A stretch of DNA of 64,000 nt. It comes from Verrucomicrobiota bacterium. GTDB taxonomy: Bacteria; Verrucomicrobiota; Verrucomicrobiia; Limisphaerales; UBA1319. The position numbers were made by a program, and so were the translations under genes. Location of the stretch: the NCBI GenBank assembly GCA_022709905.1, contig JAKLHY010000002.1, positions 264,032 through 328,031 of the forward strand, read 5' to 3'. The notes under the pieces are model-generated. The model saw only the letters and a program-made list of their open reading frames with translations. It did not search any database and was not told where the DNA came from. Shown here piece after piece: positions 24,918-32,763 of the stretch; position 1 is the first letter of the stretch, and each line of letters begins with the position of its first letter.

Positions 24918-26630
24918 CTAGTCGGTCGAGAAAGCCCGGACGATTTCCAATCGATCTCGGACCAGGGTCCGCATTTGAGGTGTGCAGGGGGGTAATTTGT
25001 TCGGATTCAGAAAGTTCACATCGAAGGTCCAGTCCCGTTTGGGGGGAGTATAGTACGTTTTGTTATCCGCGCGTTTCCAGTAGTTTGTGGCGTATCGGCT
25101 GGGAAACATCACGACCATCGAGCCATTGTAGGTCAGGGGACGTCCTGATCCCCAGTTCTCCAGGAATCGCGGAAAGTTCTCCACTCCCCCACTGTATTTA
25201 TAGTTGCTGGGCCCCACGGTTTCCACGATCCCGGCCAGGAAAGCCGCGTTGACGGTTGTCGATTGGGCTGTCGTGTTATTGGGGCCGGTTTGGTTTGCGC
25301 TATCGCTCCAGCCTTCGGAAAGGACTGTGATGGCATCCCCGGCCAGCGAGGCGGGACGTGTATTGACCGTGTTCGTGGTGGCCAGGTTGGGCGCGTTGTA
25401 GTGGCCTTCCACATAAATCGGGTGTTCGGTTGCCACGGTCAAGCCCGCGCTCGGCAAGTAACGGCCGTTGTTGACGCGAACCCCGCTGCCCTGGCCCGAA
25501 GGCCGTTTCCGCAGGTCCTCAACATAGATGGAATTGATGATATGACCTCTTTCGGACTGCACAATCGAGTTGATGGGATTTCCGGCGTTGTTAATCCAGG
25601 TGTTGAGGTTGCCGATATTGATGTCGGTGGGAGAAACGGTCTTATTCTCCCGTCCGTTGTAGAAGCTGGCATTGGTGGAGACAAAGCTCAATCCGTTGGT
25701 GACGATGGTTTGACTCACCAGCCGGGGCCCGGTGCGCGCGACCATGTTGGAACTCGTCACCGTGAGGATCATGTCCACATTGTTGTAATACCGCTGCTTG
25801 CCCATCTGGGAATCCTTGTCTTCGCCCACGGGGGGTTTTTCAAGAATAGCATGAACGGCCTCGGGACTATTGTTGGTGCCGACCGGGAGGGATTTGGATG
25901 GAGCTTTGGCCATGAAAACATGCGGGGGGGGCGGATAGTTAATCGTCCCATATTGGTCTTTGCCCACGTATTTGCGCTCGTTATGGAGCAGACCCACCGC
26001 CGTGACATTCTGCAGGAAAGTCAAGGTGTTGTCCGCCGAGTAATAGATATCGTTTTGGCAATGAACTCTGCCGATGATGGTCATGGGCGGACTGGGATGA
26101 AACTCGAGGTCCAGAGAATAGTAAATGGCGTAACGAAAAATGGGATCATTGCTGAAGGTCACGATTTGACGGACAGCGCCGGAAACCGGTTCGGGAGTTA
26201 CGGTCGAACGCGCGTTGGCGATGATTTTATAGCCGTAATCCAGGAGGTTTGTGGCGTTATTGGTATTCCCATGCGGGTGATAGGGAAGGATCGTGATCTT
26301 GCTCATGTTGCTGCTGGAATCCAGAAACTCGAATCGATCGGCCAGTTCCGGAGTCATGGGGATGTTGGTCCTGTACAAATCCAGATTAGTAAGGACCGCA
26401 TGATCCCGAAAATCACGGAACATATAGCTGATCACCTTTTCCGTCGCCGCCTCGGCCGCGGCGACGGCGTTGTAGTAATTCACCTGGCGATCGGTGAGAT
26501 GCGCTGATGAAGAGGTCCAGTTCATGGTGCTCCCCAACACGAGAAGGCTCAGCCCTGTCAGGACCAGGACGACGGGCAGGGATATCGCGGCTGATTCGGC
26601 CGATCGATGATGGCAAATGGCAGTCTTCAT
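24918..26630 (-). CDS. Large PilX-like type IV pilus-associated protein
   Basis: A 570-residue protein with one N-terminal hydrophobic segment (LPVVLVLTGLSLLVLGS, residues 18-35) in the style of PilX/PulK minor pilins, followed by a long Asn/Thr-rich extracellular part. The N-terminus lacks the canonical G-F-T-L-x-E cleavage site, as in some PilX-like proteins. It overlaps by 4 bases the upstream prepilin gene. The extracellular part carries no recognised enzyme. It is probably a component of a pseudopilus or pilus tip, but the assembly ATPase and secretin are not in the window. Confidence 0.6.
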   Translation of the reverse strand: MKTAICHHRSAESAAISLPVVLVLTGLSLLVLGSTMNWTSSSAHLTDRQVNYYNAVAAAEAATEKVISYMFRDFRDHAVLTNLDLYRTNIPMTPELADRFEFLDSSSNMSKITILPYHPHGNTNNATNLLDYGYKIIANARSTVTPEPVSGAVRQIVTFSNDPIFRYAIYYSLDLEFHPSPPMTIIGRVHCQNDIYYSADNTLTFLQNVTAVGLLHNERKYVGKDQYGTINYPPPPHVFMAKAPSKSLPVGTNNSPEAVHAILEKPPVGEDKDSQMGKQRYYNNVDMILTVTSSNMVARTGPRLVSQTIVTNGLSFVSTNASFYNGRENKTVSPTDINIGNLNTWINNAGNPINSIVQSERGHIINSIYVEDLRKRPSGQGSGVRVNNGRYLPSAGLTVATEHPIYVEGHYNAPNLATTNTVNTRPASLAGDAITVLSEGWSDSANQTGPNNTTAQSTTVNAAFLAGIVETVGPSNYKYSGGVENFPRFLENWGSGRPLTYNGSMVVMFPSRYATNYWKRADNKTYYTPPKRDWTFDVNFLNPNKLPPCTPQMRTLVRDRLEIVRAFSTD

Positions 26631-27226
26631 GACGAGAAAGAGCTCCTGCGAGAGATCGTGGTTTCGAATTTGTGATAGTCGATTTTTTGGCCGGTCGGAT
26701 AATTTGTGCCTTGAAACTCAAGCCGGATATGGACGGAGACATTTCCCGTTTCATTGGTCAGAATTTGGCCCGCGTAGTCGCGCAACGTGAAAATATGATT
26801 GGTCCCACTTACCAGGATGGAATCCCCCAGGAAATTGATGTTGGTCGATCCCATCACCGCACGATGCAAGCTGGCGTTATCCGCGTCGAAATAATAGCAG
26901 ACGTAATTGCTTGCATCGAGCCAAATTTGGAGGGCATTGCCCTGGCGCAACGCCCCGACGTTGGTGATGGCATGGAAGGGGTCGGAATACGAATTGGCAA
27001 CGTAAACGTTTGCGGCGCTGTAAACTTCGGAGATCAGATACTTGACCATGTCCCGCGAGGCCTGGCTGGCCTGGAGTTTGCTTCGGCAGAGCGAATAGAG
27101 TCGCAATCCATAGAGATGCCCCGACAATACGACGGCCAGCACCATGATGATTAACCCGATCGAAATGAGCATCTCCACCAGGGTGACACCGGATCGCTGG
27201 GATGTGGATGATTGACTGATCTGCAT
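26627..27226 (-). CDS. Type IV prepilin-like protein (PilW-like)
   Basis: A 199-residue protein with a type III signal: basic leader QISQSSTSQRSG, cleavage after Gly, then VTLVEMLISIGLIIMVLAVV with Glu at +5. A C-terminal pilin-like beta part follows. It lies 19 bases after the third pilin gene and overlaps the PilX-like gene. The order, V-like then W-like then X-like, is that of minor pilin operons. Confidence 0.8.
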   Translation of the reverse strand: MQISQSSTSQRSGVTLVEMLISIGLIIMVLAVVLSGHLYGLRLYSLCRSKLQASQASRDMVKYLISEVYSAANVYVANSYSDPFHAITNVGALRQGNALQIWLDASNYVCYYFDADNASLHRAVMGSTNINFLGDSILVSGTNHIFTLRDYAGQILTNETGNVSVHIRLEFQGTNYPTGQKIDYHKFETTISRRSSFSS

Positions 27227-27245
27227 AATTCAACGCGCTTATCCG

Positions 27246-27710
27246 CTATTGATCGGGCGCCCGATAGCTCACGATACGGTTGGTAAACAGTTTGTCCATG
27301 AATGGCCAAACACACTCGATATCGATCTGGCGCAATGGCGGCACCACGGATACCTCGGTAATCGTTGTCTTGACCGTCACAGCGAGGTTTGAACCTCCAG
27401 AGACAGGGATGTCAAGGATTTCGACGATATCCTGAAAATTGGTCGATACAAACTGGTTGTGTTCTGCAAGGTTCGGGTAAGCTTGGGTGTCCCATCGGGC
27501 TGCCCGCGTCTGTTCCAGACGTTTCATAACCAAGCCCTGCGCATTCAGATAATAAGCCGCCCATTCCGCCCGGCGCGCGCTCTGCAGGTAGCCTAAAATG
27601 GTGGCGCTTAAGAGGATGGCCGCCAACAGGATCCCAAACAAGGCTTCGGTCAGCGCAAACGCGCCTTTCCGCCGCTGTTGAGTATCCACCATCCAATGAT
27701 CCAGAATCAT
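27246..27710 (-). CDS. Type IV prepilin-like protein (PilV-like)
   Basis: A protein of about 154 residues whose N-terminus reads KGAFALTEALFGILLAAIL. The prepilin cleavage would be after Ala (A/FALTE, Glu at +5) instead of the usual Gly, which is unusual and might slow processing. The start at 27710 is a guess among several ATG codons upstream; 27692 is also possible. It is the first gene of the three-gene minor pilin unit. Confidence 0.65.
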   Translation of the reverse strand: MILDHWMVDTQQRRKGAFALTEALFGILLAAILLSATILGYLQSARRAEWAAYYLNAQGLVMKRLEQTRAARWDTQAYPNLAEHNQFVSTNFQDIVEILDIPVSGGSNLAVTVKTTITEVSVVPPLRQIDIECVWPFMDKLFTNRIVSYRAPDQ

Positions 27711-28002
27711 AATGCGTCTCAAGACTGAGAACTCAAAGACAGATTTGACGAATAGCATTTGTCATTCCATGGTCAATCATTATTCCAAATAAATAAACCA
27801 TCTTTCCTCGAATGAACAGGTCTTTTTCATGGCGTTTCAGATTGAAGTCATTTGGCGGGCGCGGCTTATGACCCCCACTTTTTTTACGATTTCAGAATCC
27901 AGAATAGTTACTGCATGTCCAGAATGTGGACATTCCATTTCCAGATATGTACGAAAATCGGCAAACCAGCGAAAGCAGGGGGAGGGTTAAGAAACTTCGA
28001 TA

Positions 28003-28416
28003 TCAGGGCCTCGTTGAACTCGGCCCTCTGGCATCCCCTCGCCACGAGAAGGCTCCTTTCTTCAAGGCATACAGGTACCCAACAAACAGGACGCTCAGGA
28101 AAGAAAGCATGGAAAACAAGGCGAGGTTGGCATGTTCAATCAGCAAATCGCGATAGATTACCGCCCAGGGATAAAGAAAGACCACCTCGATATCAAAAAG
28201 GATGAACAACACAGCGACGAGATAGAACTTGACCGAAAAGCGGGGCACCCCATCCATGAGGGGGAGCATGCCGCATTCGTAGGCGGTGTCTTTAATGGGC
28301 AAACGACGGTTCGATCTTCCTAGCAAGGCTGATCCGATCATCATTCCTGCGACCATGCCCACAGCCAGCAGCATGAGCAGAAGCACAGGAACATATTCAC
28401 GCAGATGCGTGTCCAT
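28003..28416 (-). CDS. nuoA: NADH-quinone oxidoreductase subunit A
   Basis: A 137-residue membrane subunit of respiratory complex I. Three transmembrane segments (about 9-31, 62-84, 92-113) and the family signature YECGMLPLMDGVPRFSVKFY are present; the segment between the first two helices is the loop at the quinone site. The start at 28416 gives the standard N-terminus MDTHLREYVPV. The gene is isolated: nuoB and the rest of the nuo genes are not adjacent in the window, and it lies next to a tRNA gene. It overlaps no neighbours. Confidence 0.9.
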   Translation of the reverse strand: MDTHLREYVPVLLLMLLAVGMVAGMMIGSALLGRSNRRLPIKDTAYECGMLPLMDGVPRFSVKFYLVAVLFILFDIEVVFLYPWAVIYRDLLIEHANLALFSMLSFLSVLFVGYLYALKKGAFSWRGDARGPSSTRP

Positions 28417-28473
28417 GGGCGGAATCCTAGACCGATCAGGCTGGGCTGGCAAGGGGGGAAACAGAAACAAAAA

Positions 28474-28548
28474 TGGTGCGCGATACAGGGCTTGAACCTG
28501 TGACCCCTACCGTGTCAAGGTAGTGCTCTTCCACTGAGCTAACCGCGC
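28474..28548 (-). tRNA. tRNA-Val (GAC anticodon)
   Basis: On the minus strand the sequence folds as a complete cloverleaf: 7-bp acceptor stem GCGCGGT with ATCGCGC (one G-T pair), D stem GCTC/GAGC, anticodon stem CTACC/GGTAG around TTGACAC (anticodon GAC), a 5-base variable loop, and T stem ACAGG/CCTGT with loop TTCAAGC. The discriminator A is at 28477, and CCA is encoded at 28474-28476. Confidence 0.95.
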
Positions 28549-28817
28549 ACCCGGGCGTGGTTCGAAAAAACTGCTATACTCGGCCGGTTTTGGCAAGCCC
28601 GGAGTTTTGGAAAAGGGGGCTTTCAAAAACTGGCTATGAACTCGAGATGCCGAATAGTGATCATGGCAGACCCCTAAGGTCCTGAAGTGTTTGGAGCATC
28701 GATGGAATGAGGGAATCCGCGGTTAGATGTTATTGCGAGCATCTTACGGGCAGACTTGGAGGGGGCGATTATGGGCTTTTCAGACGGACGGGGATGGTGT
28801 TAAGTCGCGGACGTTTT

Positions 28818-29741
28818 ATGAAGAAAATTGCGCTTTTATTTGCCGGTCAGGGTGCGCAGGTGGTCGGCATGGGACAGGATTTGTCGGAGAATTATCCGGC
28901 GGCCAGAGCTCTCTTTGAGCGAGCCAATGAGATCCTCGGGTATGATTTAGCCGGGATATGTCATCGGGGGCCCGAATTGGAACTCACCAAGACGGAACAC
29001 GCTCAGCCAGGCATATACCTGGTGAGTTGGATTGCCTATCAACTGGTTCTGGAGGCATGTCCGGGGCTGGTGGTGGAGGCTGCGGCCGGATTGTCGCTGG
29101 GTGAGTTTACGGCACTCGTGGCGGGCGGGGCGTTGTCGTTTGAGGATGGCTTGCATCTGGTGCGTCAACGGGGGCTGTTTATGCAGGAGGCCTGCGAACT
29201 GACCCGGGGCACCATGGCGGCAATCATTGGCCTCGAAGAGGACGCCACGAGAGCGGTTTGCCAGGAAGCCGATGTGGAGTTGGCCAATCTGAACTGCCCG
29301 GGACAGCTGGTGATCTCGGGAGAATATGAAAGCGTGGTCCGGGCGTCTGAACTAGCCAAGGCCCGAGGCGCGAAACGAGCCGTGGTGCTGCCGGTGGCTG
29401 GAGCCTATCATTCCCGGCTGATGGTTAGCGCGCAGGAAAAATTACGCCAGGCGATGGAGAAACTGGCCTGGCGGACACCGGCATTTCCCGTTGTGGCCAA
29501 TGTGACCGCCCGTCCGCACGATGTGGCAGCCGACATTCAGGCGTTGATGGTGCGGCAGGTGACCGCATCCGTTCGTTGGGAGGAATCGATGAGGTGCCTT
29601 TTGGGGCAGGGATGCCGCTGTTTTCTTGAACTGGGGCCTGGCACGGCCTTGTCCGGATTTATGCGGCGTATTGATCGGAATGTCGAGGTCTTGAACGTGG
29701 CCGACATGCCGAGTTTGGAGAAAACAATGAGGGCGCTTTAA
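28818..29741 (+). CDS. fabD: Malonyl-CoA:ACP transacylase
   Basis: A 307-residue enzyme that loads malonyl groups on the acyl carrier protein for fatty acid synthesis. The active-site serine is in GLSLGEF, the catalytic His in AYHSRLM, and the Arg in LVRQRGLFM; the N-terminus is the usual ALLFAGQGAQVVGMG. The start at 28818 is chosen at the beginning of this fold; upstream sequence includes a partial copy of a dispersed repeat (about 28673-28706). It is followed 22 bases later by fabG. fabH and plsX are not in the window. Confidence 0.93.
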   Translation: MKKIALLFAGQGAQVVGMGQDLSENYPAARALFERANEILGYDLAGICHRGPELELTKTEHAQPGIYLVSWIAYQLVLEACPGLVVEAAAGLSLGEFTALVAGGALSFEDGLHLVRQRGLFMQEACELTRGTMAAIIGLEEDATRAVCQEADVELANLNCPGQLVISGEYESVVRASELAKARGAKRAVVLPVAGAYHSRLMVSAQEKLRQAMEKLAWRTPAFPVVANVTARPHDVAADIQALMVRQVTASVRWEESMRCLLGQGCRCFLELGPGTALSGFMRRIDRNVEVLNVADMPSLEKTMRAL

Positions 29742-29763
29742 GGCGTCCAGGAGGTTTGATGAT

Positions 29764-30507
29764 ATGAATCGACTCACAAATCAGATTGCTTTGGTGACCG
29801 GCGCCGGACGTGGAATTGGCCGGGCGATTGCACTGGCCTTTGCCAAGGAAGGAGCGGACGTCATCTGTCTTTCCCGAACGGTTGAGAATTCGGAGAAGGT
29901 GGCGTCCGAGGTTCGGGCTTTGGGCAGGCAGGCCTGGGCGCATGCGGTCGATGTGTCCCGGAGCGATGCGGTGGACGGCTTGATACGGAGCGTTTTGGCG
30001 GAGCCTGGGAGAGTGGATATTTTGGTGAATAACGCGGGCATTACGCGAGACGGTCTGCTGATGCGCATGAGCGACGAGGACTGGGATGTGGTCATGGACA
30101 CCAATCTGAAGGGGGCTTTTCTGTTGACGCGCGGTCTTTGCCGATCGTTTATCAAGCAGCGTTCCGGCCGGATCATCAATATCACCTCGGTGATTGGCTT
30201 GATTGGCAACGCCGGCCAGTGTAATTACGCCGCGAGCAAGGCGGCCTTGATTGGACTGAGCAAATCGGTCGCTCGCGAGCTTGCTCCCCGCGGGATCACC
30301 GTCAATGCCATCGCGCCGGGTTTCATCCAAACCGATATGACCGCCGTTCTGAAAGAGGAATGGCGCAAAGATCTTCTCGGCCGAATTCCTTTAGGCGCCT
30401 TTGGCGAGCCTGAGGATGTGGCGCAGACAGCGGTTTTTCTGGCCAGCCCTGCGGCGCGATACATTACTGGGCAAGTTCTGTGCGTCGACGGGGGGATGAC
30501 AATGTAA
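29764..30507 (+). CDS. fabG: 3-oxoacyl-ACP reductase
   Basis: A 247-residue NADPH-dependent short-chain dehydrogenase that reduces 3-ketoacyl-ACP. Key features are TGAGRGIGRAIALAF, NNAGITRDGLLMRM, the catalytic Ser in ITSVIGLIGNAGQ and YAASKAALIGLSKS, and the C-terminal GQVLCVDGGMTM. The match to the FabG consensus is end to end. It follows fabD in an operon arrangement. Confidence 0.93.
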   Translation: MNRLTNQIALVTGAGRGIGRAIALAFAKEGADVICLSRTVENSEKVASEVRALGRQAWAHAVDVSRSDAVDGLIRSVLAEPGRVDILVNNAGITRDGLLMRMSDEDWDVVMDTNLKGAFLLTRGLCRSFIKQRSGRIINITSVIGLIGNAGQCNYAASKAALIGLSKSVARELAPRGITVNAIAPGFIQTDMTAVLKEEWRKDLLGRIPLGAFGEPEDVAQTAVFLASPAARYITGQVLCVDGGMTM

Positions 30508-30597
30508 CCTATGGCTCCAGATAAGGCTGGACGCCAGCCCGCAGGCTCGCTAGACAAGATTCAACCAAGACAGTCTGAAAAATATTTACTTCGAGGC

Positions 30598-30626
30598 TTG
30601 ACGCCTCTGAAACGGTCGCATAGACA
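30598..30626 (+). promoter_or_regulatory. Sigma-70 type promoter of acpP
   Basis: TTGACG at 30598-30603 and TAGACA at 30621-30626 are spaced by 17 bases, 27 bases before the acpP start. The separate promoter would let acpP be made at higher levels than its neighbours. Confidence 0.45.
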
Positions 30627-30653
30627 CGAACAGCAAAAAGAATGGAGAAACCC

Positions 30654-30899
30654 ATGGCTGCTGAAAAAACGATTGAACAGAGAGTAAAAGACATCATTGT
30701 CGAGCAACTGGGCGTCAATGCCGATCAGGTGACGGCCGACGCCAAGTTCATTGAAGATTTGGGCGCCGACTCATTGGATACGGTGGAACTGATCATGGCT
30801 TTGGAGGAGGAATTCGGTCTGGAAGTCCCTGATGAAGAGGCTGATAAACTTCAAAGCGTCGGAGATGTCATCAAGTACATCGAGGAAAATCAAAAGTAA
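30654..30899 (+). CDS. acpP: Acyl carrier protein of fatty acid synthesis
   Basis: An 81-residue ACP. The phosphopantetheine site is [20 protein letters not shown] with Ser37 or near. The body is rich in Glu and Asp as usual for AcpP. The start at 30654 follows GGAGA. It lies between fabG and fabF in the standard order. It has its own promoter (30598) and terminator (30917), in keeping with the high level of AcpP that cells need. Confidence 0.95.
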   Translation: MAAEKTIEQRVKDIIVEQLGVNADQVTADAKFIEDLGADSLDTVELIMALEEEFGLEVPDEEADKLQSVGDVIKYIEENQK

Positions 30900-30916
30900 A
30901 AGGACCCAGAGTTTTC

Positions 30917-30954
30917 GGGCAGCGGCTGGCTAAGGTCGGGCTGCCCATTTTTTT
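30917..30954 (+). terminator. Intrinsic terminator between acpP and fabF
   Basis: GGGCAGC (30917-30923) pairs with GCTGCCC (30940-30946) and is followed by ATTTTTTT. The start codon of fabF is only two bases beyond the T run. This would separate acpP from fabF, with some read-through supplying the latter. Confidence 0.8.
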
Positions 30955-30955
30955 C

Positions 30956-32215
30956 ATGCCAGCACATTGGACGGAACGCAGGGTGGTCATCACCGGGCTG
31001 GGGATCGTGACCCCTTTAGGCTCGGGAATGAGCACGTTTTGGGACAACCTCCTCGCCGGCAAATGCGGTGTCGATCGGATTTCACACTTTGATCCCAGCG
31101 CTTTTGACTGCCAGATTGCCGCTGAAGTGCGCAATTTCGATCCCACACCGGCTTTTAACTCGCCCAAGGAAATACGTCGGACCGACCGTTTCATTCAGTT
31201 TGCGATGGTGGCAGGATTGGAGGCGCTGAAAGACTCCGGCTTGGATCTGGAGCGGGAGAACCGGGATGAAATGGGTGTGTTCATCGGTTCAGGAATCGGG
31301 GGATTGGCGACGACGAGTGATCAGCATCAGGTGTTGTTGGAGAAAGGACCGGGCCGGGTGTCGCCGTTTATGATCCCCATGCTGATCCTGAACATGGCGT
31401 CCGGCATTTTTTCCATACACCACAAATTGCGCGGTCCCAATCTGGCGACCTGTTCCGCCTGCGCCACATCCGCTCATGCCATTGGCGAAGCATGGCGCAC
31501 GATCAAAATGGGCGATGCCAGTGTGATTGTGGCCGGGGGAGCCGAAGCAACCATTGTTCCACTGGGAATCAGTGGATTCTGTGCCATGAGGGCCATGAGC
31601 ACGCACAATCATGAGCCCCAGAAGGCTTCGCGGCCATTCGACGCCGAGCGGGATGGCTTTGTCATGGGCGAGGGGGCCGGCGTGCTGATCCTTGAAGAGT
31701 TGGAGCACGCCAAGGCGCGTGGCGCGCGGATTTATTGCGAGTTGGTGGGATATGGCAACACAGCGGACGCGAGTCACTTGACCGCCCCGGCGCCCGAGGG
31801 CGAGGGAGCCGCTCGCTGCATCCGGATGGCTCTGAGATCGGCGGGGCTGAATCCGAGCGATATTTCTTACATCAACACGCACGGAACCGCCACTCCGCAG
31901 GGGGATATTTGTGAAACTCAGGCCATCAAGAACGTTTTTGGTGATCACGCTCGAGAGGTGGCCATCAGTTCGACAAAGGGGGCGACGGGCCACATGCTGG
32001 GGGCGGCGGGCGCCGCAGAGATGGCCATCTGCGTCAAGGCGATCGAGGCCAATGTCGTGCCGCCCACGATCAATTACGAGCATCCCGATCCGCAATGCGA
32101 TTTGGACTATGTCCCCAATCATGCCCGGGAAATGAAGGTGGACGCCATTGTCACCAATTCATTCGGTTTTGGGGGACACAACGCCTGTCTGGTGGCCAAG
32201 AGGTTTGTCGGGTGA
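30956..32215 (+). CDS. fabF: 3-oxoacyl-ACP synthase II
   Basis: A 419-residue condensing enzyme of fatty acid elongation. It starts ERRVVITGLGIVTPLG, has the catalytic Cys in NLATCSACATSAHAIGEAW, and the two His residues in NTHGTATPQGD and STKGATGHMLGAAG. The ATG at 30956 lies two bases after a terminator T run and has no ribosome binding site. Leaderless translation from a new start or read-through is possible. Translation may also begin at a GTG a few codons further in, in RRVVITGLG. Confidence 0.92.
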   Translation: MPAHWTERRVVITGLGIVTPLGSGMSTFWDNLLAGKCGVDRISHFDPSAFDCQIAAEVRNFDPTPAFNSPKEIRRTDRFIQFAMVAGLEALKDSGLDLERENRDEMGVFIGSGIGGLATTSDQHQVLLEKGPGRVSPFMIPMLILNMASGIFSIHHKLRGPNLATCSACATSAHAIGEAWRTIKMGDASVIVAGGAEATIVPLGISGFCAMRAMSTHNHEPQKASRPFDAERDGFVMGEGAGVLILEELEHAKARGARIYCELVGYGNTADASHLTAPAPEGEGAARCIRMALRSAGLNPSDISYINTHGTATPQGDICETQAIKNVFGDHAREVAISSTKGATGHMLGAAGAAEMAICVKAIEANVVPPTINYEHPDPQCDLDYVPNHAREMKVDAIVTNSFGFGGHNACLVAKRFVG

Positions 32216-32724
32216 GAAAACCTTCAATCGAGGTCACTGTCCGTGAGATGGAGTTGCGGGACATTGCTCCGGTCTTTGAACTGGGGCAACGGTTGTTCAC
32301 CGCGGAGAAGTTACCGACCTTATACCGCTCTTGGGATCAGCATGAATTGGTCCAGCTATTTGGTTCCGACAGCGAGACCTGCCTTGTGGCCGAGGCCGAA
32401 TCGCAGATCATCGGATTTGCGCTGGGGCGGGTGATGCAGAAGCCTCGCAGCGCCTGGCGGTATGGCTGGCTGCTGTGGCTGGGAGTTGAGCCCAAGTTTA
32501 AACGCCGCAAGATTGCCGCTCGACTCGTCGGTCAATTGACCAATCTGTTCATCGAACGCGACGCCCGCATCATGCTGGTGGACACCGACGAGGACAACTC
32601 GGATGCCCTGACCTTTTTCCGGAGGTATGGGTTCGGCCAGGAAATCGCTCACGTCTATCTGTCGATGAACCTGGAAAGCCATCCCCGATACCTGGAGCGC
32701 CGTTCTCTGGCCGACGAAGAATAA
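32212..32724 (+). CDS. GNAT-family N-acetyltransferase
   Basis: A 170-residue GNAT protein starting with GTG overlapping the fabF stop. The acetyl-CoA region is LGVEPKFKRRKIAARLVGQL, with K-R-R-K-I-A in place of the usual Q/R-G-x-G-x-G/A. The C-terminal region DNSDALTFFRRYGFGQE is typical of the family. Coupling to fabF is through overlap, but a functional link to fatty acid synthesis is not clear. The modification target is unknown; ribosomal protein or small-molecule acetylation are possible. Confidence 0.75.
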   Translation: MRKPSIEVTVREMELRDIAPVFELGQRLFTAEKLPTLYRSWDQHELVQLFGSDSETCLVAEAESQIIGFALGRVMQKPRSAWRYGWLLWLGVEPKFKRRKIAARLVGQLTNLFIERDARIMLVDTDEDNSDALTFFRRYGFGQEIAHVYLSMNLESHPRYLERRSLADEE

Positions 32725-32763
32725 GGCCTTCAGTTTAGACCGGTTGCCAAAACCGGAATCCAC

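Noticed and set aside
25263..26507. A 414-codon plus-strand frame opposite the PilX-like gene
   Set aside because: The opposite strand overlaps the prepilin gene by ATGA and fits the minor-pilin operon. The shadow has no recognisable domain.
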